Made by a program: the position numbers and the translations under genes | Origin: an uncultured Desulfobacter sp. | Lineage (GTDB): Bacteria; Desulfobacterota; Desulfobacteria; Desulfobacterales; Desulfobacteraceae | NCBI RefSeq assembly: GCF_963664415.1 | Contig: NZ_OY761445.1 | Span: 1,266,501 to 1,330,500, forward strand | Reading direction: 5' to 3' | DNA length: 64,000 nucleotides | The notes under the pieces: generated by a model | The model's input: only the letters and a program-made list of their open reading frames with translations | The model's database searches: none | What the model was told of the DNA's origin: nothing | In this document: positions 36,001-43,109 of the stretch, one piece after another | Layout: the number at the start of each line of letters is the position of its first letter | Position numbering within the stretch: the stretch's first letter is position 1

Positions 36001-36684
36001 ATTCTCTCCGGTGGAGCTTACTGTCGTGGTCCATTCAAATTCGCTTGCCCCGGCAAGGAAAATCCGGCCGCCCTCCGAAGAGATGGTTCCGCTGTTTTCA
36101 ACATTGCCGCCGAGCAGAAAGATATTTCCGCCGGTTGACGACGCTATGGTTCCGCGGTTTTCCACATCGCCGGCATCATAATCTTCCGCCTGGTATTTCC
36201 ATATACCATCTTGAAAATCATCTTCCGCAATATTCAGGGAACTTGCCACAATGGAGCCGACGTTGGTCCTGGACCCTTCCCCGAACAGGATACCGTTCTG
36301 ATTGACGAGATAGATACTGCCGGTGGCTGTCAATTTTCCATAAATTTGGCTGGGCGAGTTGTCATAAATCCGGTTAAGGGCGACCCCGCCTTCTACCTGT
36401 TCAAAATGCGTATGTGAATCACTCCCTATATCAAAGGATTCCCATTTGATAACCACCTTTTCATCCGTCTGATCCACTTGAAGATAATGGTTTTCAGAAT
36501 CGCTGGATGCGCTCCACCCGCTCTGGGTCTGCCCTGAAACCAAAACCGGCAAAGCATCGGATGCAGGGGCAGATACGGACTGGTGGAGTGGCTTTGCAGA
36601 CAGCCAGGCAGGGAAAAAAGTAAAATAAGTACCCAGGAAAAACACAATAACATTCTTTGTAATCTGCGCCGGTAAATTTTTCAT
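27025..36684 (-). CDS. TpsA: giant filamentous haemagglutinin family exoprotein
   Basis: 3219 residues. A long N-terminal signal is followed by the TPS (haemagglutination activity) domain: VVIKWESFDIGSDSHTHFEQ, ALNRIYDNSPSQIYGKLTAT and LVNQNGILFGEGS. The family's NPNG is here NQNG. The remainder is a low-cysteine beta-helical run with many repeats of the type GGSIxL / GDITL / SGNIE and a C-terminal FHA/DUF3739-like region. The last ~14 residues form an acidic Asp/Glu tail (DDDEDDDEDEDK). Secreted across the outer membrane by the TpsB directly upstream. A stalk, adhesin or surface scaffold is the likeliest role. Confidence 0.92.
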   Translation of the reverse strand: MKNLPAQITKNVIVFFLGTYFTFFPAWLSAKPLHQSVSAPASDALPVLVSGQTQSGWSASSDSENHYLQVDQTDEKVVIKWESFDIGSDSHTHFEQVEGGVALNRIYDNSPSQIYGKLTATGSIYLVNQNGILFGEGSRTNVGSIVASSLNIAEDDFQDGIWKYQAEDYDAGDVENRGTIASSTGGNIFLLGGNVENSGTISSEGGRIFLAGASEFEWTTTVSSTGENTSETVDTDYSGNAVNSETGEILADVGKVGLYGDIVQHDGLIRSLSTVVTGSSIQLVASKKVITGENSTINSSLKELENPTVAEVFAGGREINISINDEVESDGSWSGVALYGDIIFPSGEMTIDAGDGGRIYLAPGSSIDLSGSWVEKSASDAVLSAQLNSLELRDEFLQKNSILSGETIYFLLHEGVSIGNISDHLDSRTLSVWEQSMEGGTLTLEAGQGDIIVDSNATIDISGGGIHYAGGYVQTTKLVSDGVVYDISDAPETLVYDSLINYGENFSETYTDYISEHTEGYDAGTLSMSAKQIFYEGNLDASVVQGYYQVNLTDPVDSLGYQTSIGTKIPSGGTLIIGDETTSLEFYEDEDPVVDAIVIKNTTSGLEADFNPETSLLPEERNGETWLSDDLLNNSGLSVLQLNATRSVVTESDTTITLAAGGRLTMTARRILHQGIIEVPSGTVDLSIMSNKSSLAGPDYVSIEELGQQRIELAAGSIISTAGEIIDNYTGAFTGTSEYDSFGLMDGGSIILRDQTVESQGVVLREGATLDVSGGYIIGDDRDILDSGDAGSIEILGGAIILDGTVTGTALYGNDGGSITLHAGEVRVVADMDDLPEIADEYSSEDPLPEEYEELLIIDDNRFDDTGFTQITLKAVTDITLEENVSLSPSLVKLSLTSPGRFSTGLLKQVTVPLEYAGSSAISLTAGTTGSTTDGFSPYTTVGSGTSASSYVTVKDNASLQVAPEGEINIKGPGVDISGSFSAPAGTISVNSKSTLDQFSLCIRKGTVFDAGGFNYQSGYLDSGEIIWAPADGGEVSLSSNSALIIEDGVTIDVSGAEPVTMYRRDEQGRLYSYTSASEPGSISLSFSSFGDQSGELNTDTVFLAEKYLDTLRGGSFYITALNDEDLDIPVEQLNAIAAGGFDYLELASGSTVSFMGSGEVSMTRGILIDTPVITGTEGDSVTLNTYWMQLLNSYQVLDGDSSEDVASLVVNSGFIDITGDVKASGFDQVELNALYDIRLEDYDYLEGEITGAQGAFAVDNDLTLTASRIYPTSGSSFNINAGGNITTLGSGITNTSPIYSALGSLVLNAHNIYHWGVLAAPGGSIWLNADETTGRIYLGDDSVLSVALEVDVNYGDVDEGTGALEDYDNDASYLTSEELPEKQISLRAHEVIGRENAVINLAGGESVYGYTFIAGTSGSLDPLTVSGRFVVLPAENVMGYLPGQAIYLEENSLLDEGVYVVLPEAYAFLEGAVVLELQGSLDSDSGVKSSAEGYVLAVGYDADSLTGYHSSDANLYTVRLASDVLSEGEYEYVSLSTGNGGSLEITANTTILNNAITAAAKNSNYQSGVVTLSGENVIFSSTKADLGSSFNFDTSLEEDENLSALVGTLYLDAEQLSQAGLWELNIGSSNLTETITFEENSVLTGSNINLTAINDIIFNENSGIEVTGENSAISLLSVEGSLIMAQDSFLRSSDSISIDAASLAREGDIEAQKQISLSSENLYIVDQAHAQSFSDGFVVDQELWESFSNLEQVTLTGREKTGFAGVVNLEAQNGEIFIDTPLVEDVSEEDTTGAFKISAAEISLYNTGTDKTASGTYTRGDSTFSLDADRIYIGQGDIQFSNFGTVSLTSQNNLTFVGEGSVDTGNADLVAQAAMTTGAYRLYLEEDGETIAYEALDFDVDSGAGKIKILQGEGDAEANGNIGGSLSFTGNSVSNQGTVFVSSGFIGFTGTGTGDAVTMGDTAKVSVSGSAEDDLYYDAGVVKYEAENGNIVLSEGSVTDVSAGSEYGNSGTIWVESTSGNVDISGTLLGSAVSGEGGSFIMNTQTYGDLSLLVEKLSENGFSTAIDLTIQQGDVSLAADVTTSNFRLSAYTGDVDIDSVIDASGITGGLVEIYSGKTLTLSSSTRIYAGSTGSGEDGGSIILGSGLGDDGYMHLNKSVLDVSAHDGTGGSVYLRVARTADNTGISFDMDADAKIIGASSSIIEAVKTYQDSQITASDLTAWKQDASSFLSSAGSSVNGVSLIAGIEVQTSGDMKINTDIDLTGWRFGSQDAPIALSFTAGGNLTVDGDILDYETVAAELQKSTAQLTSFLNFKAGAVLTQSGDLIQTSDSFAVQRGTGNLAFADKVMVYTEGGNINFASGGSTTIGKIQGSALQDDYMSYNHLNYNLASYSGTIRGKTGADLNIKGGVIQTATGDISLDVGGDLNLLRTTINGEYYLGTIRTTGQSPVVDVDALADSYGDLWDFLKDIILPIEAEVAQETYSQWNSGGSISIQTGGDVNTMYVSSNTGTETFCLNPDAWDGLDVWTDSDGVWSANYDGLSATQGIATMGGGDVSVNTLGSFYGQAGTFGEGDLNISAMGDINGRFLNKEGGMQIAGMGSIGSMSDDQVIELFDSQAVLSAQGNITLASVLNPGIAADGLSGNYQWNLQYTQETSVAMTARTGDITLTGRPDTSFGLDGDRAKLLPPDLYMKAGRDVVIKNQFYMPPSASGNIEIYAGRDITGDSGSDTMVDFGIYMSDLDPDDVYGDHAVGKKESVSQMSDLKTYELHAGTLVREDDYTPAVFEAGNDIRDIQLAVPKAAVLTAGRDIANIKYVGQNIHETDSTVFYAGRDIYFSNTNVSKGNEPGILVGGPGLILVQAGNNIDLGASDGIQATGSVTNSALTSGSNDLMVIAGYAKKFIKDEMDEFFDDLRQAGIDFIAARSDGDETLAEQIVADTRENVIALFFDGSSSGEGNISLVNSKIYTSGGSGNIYTLAGGTIDVGLSSIASPPILGEANADEESSGIYTTAGGAIKIYARDDINVNESRVMTFAGGDIDILSDYGDINAGRGSKAAVASSTTYYVKQSDGTYKVVYEPPAVGSGVRATAPDYNDAGDIYATAWEGDIDAGEAGIAGNNVTLAAQQVLNAQNIQTTGLAIGFTKPSDSSGSIGGLTGSGGVSDTSLAGQENTQLASAQKRFSEASQDGYTFEPKWVDVEVVGFGKVDDDEDDDEDEDKQS

Positions 36685-36706
36685 GATTACCCCACGTTTG
36701 TCTCCA

Positions 36707-38299
36707 CTAAAACCTTATCGCGGTTTTAAAATGCAGTTCCATATCACCTGACCGTGTATCGTCAGTATCTTCAAGGGCAAACCCCAGGTCCAATTTAAAA
36801 TCTATGATCTCTTTCCAGTTCCCGGTCAGACCAATGCCTGCCCCGTGGATGAATTTGTTGTCTAATTCACCCTCTAAAGGCTCCATGACATCCAGGTATG
36901 CAAAATCATAAAATAGGTAAGGAATCAGGACATGCTTTTTTAACAGGTCCGGGGCAAACAGTTCTATGGTGCCGTGCAGGGCATTGTCCGCCATGATCTC
37001 CGATTCCTTATATCCCCGGACACTGCCCACGCCTCCGGCAGAGTATTGTTCGTTGTTGATCAGGGGCTGATCAGCGATCTGTCCGTCCAGCTTTAAAAAT
37101 AGTGAACACTGTTTGGGCAGTTTCTGGCGGCGTTCCATGCCTGCGGTAAGATAGATATAGTTGCCGGTGGATCCGTATCTTTTATCACGGAACTTATTAA
37201 AATCATTAACAGTCAAGTCTCTAATCAAAAAATTTAAATCGGCACTGAACTGCGTAATTCCGTTCTGGCCGACCAAAGAAGATACATACCCGAAAGAAAA
37301 CGGCAAATATTCAACCGGGACAATTGTCCCCTGGGTGTCTTCTTCAAAATCTTTCCAGTCAAATCCCAATGTCAGGCTGTGATCGTAATTGCGCAAAGCC
37401 GGCAGGGGAATCAGATTTCGGAAGCCCACAATTGTTCCTTTGCCGACGATATTGAACCCTTCGCCGCTGGCGGTGTCACTGTCGGAATCAATAAAATACC
37501 CGATGAGCAGATGGTCGATGTCCCATGGTGCCGGAAGGGAATAGGAGGCTGAAAGCACCATCACTTCATCCGTATCCTCGGGAGAAATCTGGAACTGGCC
37601 GCTGATTGAATGCCCTTTCTGCCACAGATTATCATAGCGGATCAGCCCGTTGAGCCTTGTTTCCGTAGTGGTATGGGTTGAACGGTTATTGAGTTCAAGG
37701 CTGCCGTGAAGGGGCAGGTCATCCTCCACATTCAACTCTACATTGATTGTGCCAAGTTCTTTGCCGGGAATCAGGACAGGGGTCACTTTTAGGTCAGGGT
37801 TACGGTTAATACGGGCTAACTGGTTTCGAATTTCGGGCAGAAACAATACTTTGCCGGGCTCTATTCCCGGAAGCCGGTCTAGAATATTTTCCATTGTGAA
37901 ATATTGGTTCCCTTTCACATAAACCCTTTTTATCCGGCTTTCGATCACCTGCAGCTTTACAATACCGTCATCAACCGTCTGCTCAGGAATATTGACCAGA
38001 ACCGCCGGATACCCGCAGTTGTGATAGAGCTTTTCCAGAGCATCCCTGGCAAGTTCTACGTCTTGTGCTGTTTTGCCCTCTCCTGTAAAGTCCTTGACCA
38101 CGGCAGTCAGCAACTCCTTTTCCAGCACATGATCCCCCTCAATATAAAAAGAGCGAATAACAAAGCTTGGGTCTTTTGTTTCAGCTGCCTTTGCCGAAAC
38201 AGGCATTATTATCAACAACGCCATGACAACAAGACTGAATACATATCTACATAAACTGCAATAGGCACTACTGCCTAACCGCCCGATCATAATCATCAA
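36707..38299 (-). CDS. TpsB: ShlB/FhaC/HecB-type outer-membrane secretion channel
   Basis: 530 residues. A signal peptide is followed by POTRA-type repeats at ~45-195 (FVIRSFYIEGDHVLEKELL; YVKGNQYFTMENILDRLPGI) and then a C-terminal 16-strand-like barrel. The conserved loop-6 motif is VRGYKE within GGVGSVRGYKESE. It lies 22 bases before tpsA and overlaps the FKBP-thioredoxin gene by four bases. Confidence 0.93.
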   Translation of the reverse strand: MMIMIGRLGSSAYCSLCRYVFSLVVMALLIIMPVSAKAAETKDPSFVIRSFYIEGDHVLEKELLTAVVKDFTGEGKTAQDVELARDALEKLYHNCGYPAVLVNIPEQTVDDGIVKLQVIESRIKRVYVKGNQYFTMENILDRLPGIEPGKVLFLPEIRNQLARINRNPDLKVTPVLIPGKELGTINVELNVEDDLPLHGSLELNNRSTHTTTETRLNGLIRYDNLWQKGHSISGQFQISPEDTDEVMVLSASYSLPAPWDIDHLLIGYFIDSDSDTASGEGFNIVGKGTIVGFRNLIPLPALRNYDHSLTLGFDWKDFEEDTQGTIVPVEYLPFSFGYVSSLVGQNGITQFSADLNFLIRDLTVNDFNKFRDKRYGSTGNYIYLTAGMERRQKLPKQCSLFLKLDGQIADQPLINNEQYSAGGVGSVRGYKESEIMADNALHGTIELFAPDLLKKHVLIPYLFYDFAYLDVMEPLEGELDNKFIHGAGIGLTGNWKEIIDFKLDLGFALEDTDDTRSGDMELHFKTAIRF

Positions 38300-39561
38300 T
38301 TGCCTACTTTTGTTTCCGCACTGGTATCTGCTTTTGCTACATCCGTATTTAATATCTTTTCAAGTTCCGGCAGTAAGTTGTCCGCACTTTTAAACCCTTC
38401 CATTTTTTTCAAAATTTTCCCGTGATAATCACTGAGCACGATCATGGGAAAACCTTCCTGCCCGTAAAATTCTTTCAGGCTCTGGTCTACATCTGAATTG
38501 GCTTTAATCCATACAAACTGATCCGCCAGCATTTTGATACGGGGATCTTTAAATGTTTGTGAAAACATTTTTTCGCACCACTGACACCAGTCTGCATAAA
38601 GCATGATGACTTTATTTTTTTTCTCTTTAAATGCGACATCAAATCCCTGGTCATGGTCCTCGATCCATGCCAGTTCAAGCCCTGAAAATTCCGAGGCTTT
38701 TTTGATGGAAAGCACTTCAAGGTCAAGAATCATTTTTTTACCGGCATACGGGTGGTTGAAATCGACAGAAAAACTTTTTTCATCCGCTTCAATAATATTG
38801 CCGGTCTTTTTTCCCACTGAAAAAGGTGCCCCTTTTTTGGCCTCAAGTGAAATCGTAATAACGCCGTCTTTCACGAAAGTTGTGGTTTTGCCGATGGCGT
38901 CCTCCCGAACAGCGCCGTTCTCGGCAAAGTTGTGTATCATAATCTTCTGGTCGTCGGCGTGGATCACCTTGGATTCAAAATATGGCGTAATTTGGATCGG
39001 GTCATTTTCCCGGGGCAGGCTGTTAAACTGCTTTTTATAGCCTTGTGCACTGATCTCAATATCTACAGGCATGGTTCTTTGGGCCGCAAACGTCTGCACA
39101 TTTTCAGCTTTATGAAGACCAAAGACGTTTTCAGGCGCGATGACAGATTTTTTCTTTTGGTTTAGCTTCATACCAAGAATTTCCTGGGCAATGACACCGC
39201 CCTGCCCCGCCGTCATATTCCTGGTTTCGCCCGCCTCTTTGGTGATCGGCTCACCGTTTTCCAGAGAGGCGTTATATGATATTTTAATTAGGTCACCGGG
39301 CTGAACTATGCCGGGGATTTCTTCTATAGCAATCTCATCCAGATTCACATCCACACTGGTTTTGCCTTCTTTGCGGGCCTTTTCGATGGCGGCGGCAATT
39401 TTTTGGTTGAGTTCATTTTTGCCGGCAGCTTCCAGGTTGGGTTCCGGTTGTCCTTCTTGTTCAACAGTTGTATTTTCATGGGCTGTCCGGGCCGCACAGG
39501 CCCCCAGCAACAGCAGAAAAACGGCTGCAATCCCGATCATTTTCGTTTTGTCTGATTTCAT
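38296..39561 (-). CDS. FKBP/SlyD-type peptidyl-prolyl isomerase fused to thioredoxin, lipoprotein
   Basis: 421 residues. The signal ends in lipobox LLLGAC. Residues ~75-290 carry two SlyD-like FKBP motifs (VQPGDLIKISYNASLENGEP; ITISLEAKKGAPFSVG then FNHPYAGKKMILDLEVL). After ~300 a thioredoxin domain has VIMLYADWCQWCEKMF with the active site CQWC and a cis-Pro near GFPMIVL. This would place proline isomerisation and disulfide or redox chemistry on one lipid-anchored periplasmic helper for TpsA or TpsB. The fusion is uncommon. Confidence 0.85.
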   Translation of the reverse strand: MKSDKTKMIGIAAVFLLLLGACAARTAHENTTVEQEGQPEPNLEAAGKNELNQKIAAAIEKARKEGKTSVDVNLDEIAIEEIPGIVQPGDLIKISYNASLENGEPITKEAGETRNMTAGQGGVIAQEILGMKLNQKKKSVIAPENVFGLHKAENVQTFAAQRTMPVDIEISAQGYKKQFNSLPRENDPIQITPYFESKVIHADDQKIMIHNFAENGAVREDAIGKTTTFVKDGVITISLEAKKGAPFSVGKKTGNIIEADEKSFSVDFNHPYAGKKMILDLEVLSIKKASEFSGLELAWIEDHDQGFDVAFKEKKNKVIMLYADWCQWCEKMFSQTFKDPRIKMLADQFVWIKANSDVDQSLKEFYGQEGFPMIVLSDYHGKILKKMEGFKSADNLLPELEKILNTDVAKADTSAETKVGN

Positions 39562-40388
39562 TTCACTTCAGCCTTTATCAACGCATCTGTTTGTTTTTCC
39601 CCAAGGACCTTTACCCGGCATGTCAAAGTTTTTCCGGCAAAGGGATGACCGTAATCCACCTTGATTGTATCTTCAGTAATCTCGCTCACCTCTCCGATAA
39701 CCGGACCTGTCTTTACAATTGCTCCGGGCACGGCCTCAATGGTGGTCACCACCATGTCCCCCTCAATACGGCTCACGGCCTTTCCCCAGGGGGTATCATT
39801 TTCGATGCCCCGGCCAATAAAATTGGTTTTCACATGCCCGGCAGATACGTCAAGAACCTTAAACGCCGGCTTGCCGTTAATCTTAACGATGTCGCCCAGT
39901 GCAGGCTCTGAATAACCAAACATTTTTTTAAACTGGTCAACTGGCACGGAATGGATTCTTGGGGCTTTATTGACTCTCTCTATCACCCTGTAACGATTTT
40001 TCTCTTTCATCCCTTCCGGTGTTTCAGATTCAAGAACGATTGTTTTTTCTTTGCCGATTTCCATGCCCGGCAGTTGAAGAGAAATTTTTGTCAAAATTTC
40101 AGGCTCAACCATTTTAAGCTTGTCATCCCACTGGCCGGGCGCGTCCTCACCGGCGGTCAGATCAACGGGGCCATATGCATCATGTTCGATAAAGCCGTTT
40201 GATTTTTTTAATGAAGAATTTTTAACGTCGGAATTCAATGTGGTGGCAATTAATTCTTTATTTTCAGTCACACATGAATAATCAACTTCTACCTGTCGAC
40301 CTTCCTGTACCATCTCAACAGGTTTCAATGCTGTGCAGCCTGTAAGAAACGTTATAATTAAGACGGTTAAAACAATTTTCTTTTTCAT
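39558..40388 (-). CDS. SlyD/FKBP-like lipoprotein, first gene of the two-partner-secretion operon
   Basis: 276 residues. Lipobox FLTGC follows a hydrophobic signal. The mature part resembles SlyD-type FKBP pieces in order: VEVDYSCVTENKELIATT, LPGMEIGKEKTIVLESE, and the second half VSEITEDTIKVDYGHPFAGK followed by TCRVKVL. It overlaps the next gene by four bases and is preceded by a ~200-base region with possible regulator repeats. It likely acts as a periplasmic folding helper. Confidence 0.8.
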   Translation of the reverse strand: MKKKIVLTVLIITFLTGCTALKPVEMVQEGRQVEVDYSCVTENKELIATTLNSDVKNSSLKKSNGFIEHDAYGPVDLTAGEDAPGQWDDKLKMVEPEILTKISLQLPGMEIGKEKTIVLESETPEGMKEKNRYRVIERVNKAPRIHSVPVDQFKKMFGYSEPALGDIVKINGKPAFKVLDVSAGHVKTNFIGRGIENDTPWGKAVSRIEGDMVVTTIEAVPGAIVKTGPVIGEVSEITEDTIKVDYGHPFAGKTLTCRVKVLGEKQTDALIKAEVK

Positions 40389-40523
40389 TTTAAAAAATTC
40401 TTTTTAAGTTTAAATTTTTATACAAATTAACTATGGCAGCCCATTAAAACCAAAACCCAATTAGCCTGTGACTAGCGGCAAATTGGCGTTTGATTAGCCC
40501 GTTATTGTTTCCTGCTAAATAAC

Positions 40524-40553
40524 AAACGGGGCTGCCATGCAGCAGCCCCGTTT
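40524..40553 (-). terminator. Terminator after the PstS-like gene
   Basis: Twelve-base arms AAACGGGGCTGC (40524-40535) and GCAGCCCCGTTT (40542-40553) around a 6-base loop lie just downstream of the minus-strand stop at 40586. Confidence 0.7.
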
Positions 40554-40585
40554 TCCTTGATACTTTTTTCTACAAGCGAATAATG

Positions 40586-41962
40586 TTATTTCTTTTTCGG
40601 CAAAGCGAAATCAGTCGATTTCTCATAGTTCATGGCATTCTGGGAAGACCAGTAATCCGCCTTTGAGCTGGGCAGGTTTGCCTCAACAGAAGCATAATTG
40701 CCAAGGGCCGTGATAAGAGTTTTAGTTGCAGTAGGCTCAGCATCACTGTAATACAACCACTGGGCTGACCAGAATGAATCTATACCATTCTGCACCAGTT
40801 CTTTTTGTGTTAAGAACGGAGAGTGATCAGGCCGGCAGTCGGGACAACATGGATAATAAACTCTTTTAATCTGACCATACCCTTTGCTGACACAGTTAGT
40901 ACCGGGGATACATTTGTCAAAATCTGCATAACCAATGGCACCTTTTGTTTGACCAACACATCTCATCATATCGGAAGAGCCTTCGTTAAAGTATATTTCA
41001 GGTACCATTTGACCAAACAAGGCATAGTAATCCGCTACTGCTTTGGTAACTTCTGCAATCGGCAGTTTAGCATCGCCCCTGAACACGGCGGCATTCAAAG
41101 TTGCAACAGTTCCGGAACCCGCATGTCTGTGACACACAACCACCCGCATATCCATGGAAGGATCATATTCACTCCAGTTGGCAATCTGACCACTGAAAAT
41201 GGACACCGCCTGGAGACGGGTCATACTATTAATGGGAACCGCATCGTAACTTCCGTCTTCGCCGTTGTTGGCAAAAAAACCAAACGGAACAACAACAGGC
41301 CTGATGTTCTGAAAGCCGTCCGCTACCTGCATGGAAGGCAGATCATCCGGGTATATAACCTGACTTTCAAAAGCGCCGCCACCAAGAGGGCCTTCGAGCT
41401 GGCCTGAGGAAGACTGGGAAAATGTTTCAGAAGCGACATCGGATGCTCCGATATGAACATCCTGACAAGACAGACTAGCTGCAGCATCAGGAAGTGAGAG
41501 TACCTGGCCGGTCACGCTTGCATTGCCCAAATTTGCCTGAAGACGGTAACCCCAGTTTCCGGTAGTGGTGTGGCAATCATCAGCATCCCAATCTGCGTTA
41601 TTAGATTCAGAAACCGCCCGGATGCCGTCATAAGACGCTTTGGATGTATATCTGATCACAATCGTATTGCCATCACCATCCCCACCACCTGAGAGTGATC
41701 CACCGTTAATTGTTACAGCAGTATTACCCGCGCAGACGGCAGCACCTGTGTCGCGGCTTTGCACTTCCGTATCCAAGGTATAAATATCACCTGAAGCACA
41801 GCCTTGATCCGCAAGGAAATCTGCGGCTGCATTTGTCCAGAAAGAGTACTGTGCAGAGGCACCGTAAAGGTTTACTTCAATGAGGTCTGCATTGGCAGCA
41901 CCGGCTGTAAGCATCAGTGCGGCAGAACCGATTGCCATTTTTTTAACAACATTTTTAAACAT
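40586..41962 (-). CDS. Secreted PstS-like (periplasmic-binding-protein fold) protein
   Basis: 458 residues. A signal peptide ends ANA. The body shows a PstS superfamily pattern: LIEVNLYGASAQYSFW near the N-terminus, VQSRD/VHIGASDVASE, VVVPFGFFAN, INSMTRLQAVSIFSGQIANW, CHRHAGSGTVATLNAAVF and GAIGYADFDK. It carries about ten cysteines (for example VYYPCCPDCRPD), which is unusual for PstS and suggests disulfides or metal binding. It lies downstream of PEP-CTERM/exosortase genes and upstream of the TPS operon, with its own terminator. It may bind phosphate or another oxyanion at the cell surface, but the ligand is unproven. Confidence 0.8.
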   Translation of the reverse strand: MFKNVVKKMAIGSAALMLTAGAANADLIEVNLYGASAQYSFWTNAAADFLADQGCASGDIYTLDTEVQSRDTGAAVCAGNTAVTINGGSLSGGGDGDGNTIVIRYTSKASYDGIRAVSESNNADWDADDCHTTTGNWGYRLQANLGNASVTGQVLSLPDAAASLSCQDVHIGASDVASETFSQSSSGQLEGPLGGGAFESQVIYPDDLPSMQVADGFQNIRPVVVPFGFFANNGEDGSYDAVPINSMTRLQAVSIFSGQIANWSEYDPSMDMRVVVCHRHAGSGTVATLNAAVFRGDAKLPIAEVTKAVADYYALFGQMVPEIYFNEGSSDMMRCVGQTKGAIGYADFDKCIPGTNCVSKGYGQIKRVYYPCCPDCRPDHSPFLTQKELVQNGIDSFWSAQWLYYSDAEPTATKTLITALGNYASVEANLPSSKADYWSSQNAMNYEKSTDFALPKKK

Positions 41963-42001
41963 TTTTTATTCCCTTATAAGCTATAATTTTTTAGATTGAT
42001 G

Positions 42002-42706
42002 TTAGCTCATTTTTCTGCGGAGACCGACAAGACCGACAAGGCCGGTACCAAGCAGTACGACTGCGCCGGGAACCGGCACTGTAGAAGTTTGGTTCAGCAC
42101 GATAGATCCGTCACCATTAAAGCTGATCACAGCCTGGTAGTTATTTTCACCGTCAAGTACTAAGTTACTAAAGGCATCGAAATAATAAAGATACATATCG
42201 ACGCTATCTTCCGAAAGAACAGCTTCGCCATACGAGAAGTAAACATTGTTATAACCGGAATAGGTACCATCGGCTTTTCCGCCACTATTCATTCCAGTAT
42301 TATAAGAAGCGTCGATTGACATAGAATGCTCTCCCAAAGTGGTAGTACCAGCAGCACCTACGAAGGAGGTAGCCAAATTGGAATTGGCAGTTGCTTCTAC
42401 ATCAGTAGTCAATCCAAACCATCTTTCTTGAACAGTTACGCCTGGTATCGGAGTCTCAACCGTATAACCAAACATCCCAACTCTATCATAGTCAAGATTA
42501 AAAGATCCTGCTGCCGCAAGCTCAACATTTGATGCCGATAAATCCATAGAGGTAAGATCGCCAATTTCGATTACATACTCCGTAGAAGTATCATCATCAA
42601 GAAACGCTACAGCAAGATTACCGGCAGTGTAAGCTGCAGCATTGCCTGCTACAGCAAAAAGAGAAACAGTAAAAGCCGCCACAAAACCTACCAACAATTT
42701 CTTCAT
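42002..42706 (-). CDS. PEP-CTERM sorting-signal protein
   Basis: 234 residues. An N-terminal signal (MKKLLVGFVAAF) is followed by a ~180-residue beta-rich domain I do not recognise. The C-terminal tripartite sorting signal is VPVPGAVVLLGTGLVGLVGL followed by RRKMS: motif VPxPGA, hydrophobic helix, basic end. It is the first gene downstream of the exosortase operon and follows a predicted GEMM-type riboswitch. Confidence 0.85.
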   Translation of the reverse strand: MKKLLVGFVAAFTVSLFAVAGNAAAYTAGNLAVAFLDDDTSTEYVIEIGDLTSMDLSASNVELAAAGSFNLDYDRVGMFGYTVETPIPGVTVQERWFGLTTDVEATANSNLATSFVGAAGTTTLGEHSMSIDASYNTGMNSGGKADGTYSGYNNVYFSYGEAVLSEDSVDMYLYYFDAFSNLVLDGENNYQAVISFNGDGSIVLNQTSTVPVPGAVVLLGTGLVGLVGLRRKMS

Positions 42707-42851
42707 TTTTTCTTCTCCTTAAAATAAAAATAAATTTGGTTCCAACTCAATTTCTCTCGTAAAGATATGGTGCGGCTCGGCTGTCTTGTTTTATTTTTCT
42801 TTTTTTTGTTTTAATTTTAATGGATCGGCTTGACATTCAATCATTGGGTTA

Positions 42852-42968
42852 CCTACCTTCAACCCGTATTCTTGACCGTCTTTTCGTATCCCTTTTTTAA
42901 ATAACAAGACCCTTGACTTTCCGACCCCCGGTCACCCGGGGTGTGGCTTTTTCTTATCTTCGGTACGG
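42852..42968 (-). promoter_or_regulatory. GEMM-I-like (cyclic dinucleotide) riboswitch candidate
   Basis: Read 5'->3' on the minus strand: a GNRA-capped hairpin CCCCGG-GTGA-CCGGGG (42926-42941) is followed by GTCGGAAAGTC (42915-42925), then AGGGTCTTG, AAGACGGTCAAG and GGTAGG. Ends CCGTACC (42962-42968) and GGTAGG (42852-42857) can close P1. The same order of parts appears before the PEP-CTERM gene at 52017. The core differs from the canonical GACGCAAAGC by a few bases, so ligand (c-di-GMP or cGAMP) is undetermined. Confidence 0.5.
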
Positions 42969-43109
42969 AATATACCCGATTATTTTTAGCCCAGAATTAA
43001 CGTTAAATTAGCCTTAATTTAAATTTAAGTTAGGTAGAAAAAAACGATTTATTTCCCGAATTAACTGCGTGGTTTTATATGCTAAATTCCGATAAAATAC
43101 TGAATTATT

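Noticed and set aside
27025..36684. CRISPR or tandem DNA repeats inside tpsA
   Set aside because: The repetition is at the protein level (beta-helix strands) and not regularly spaced identical DNA.
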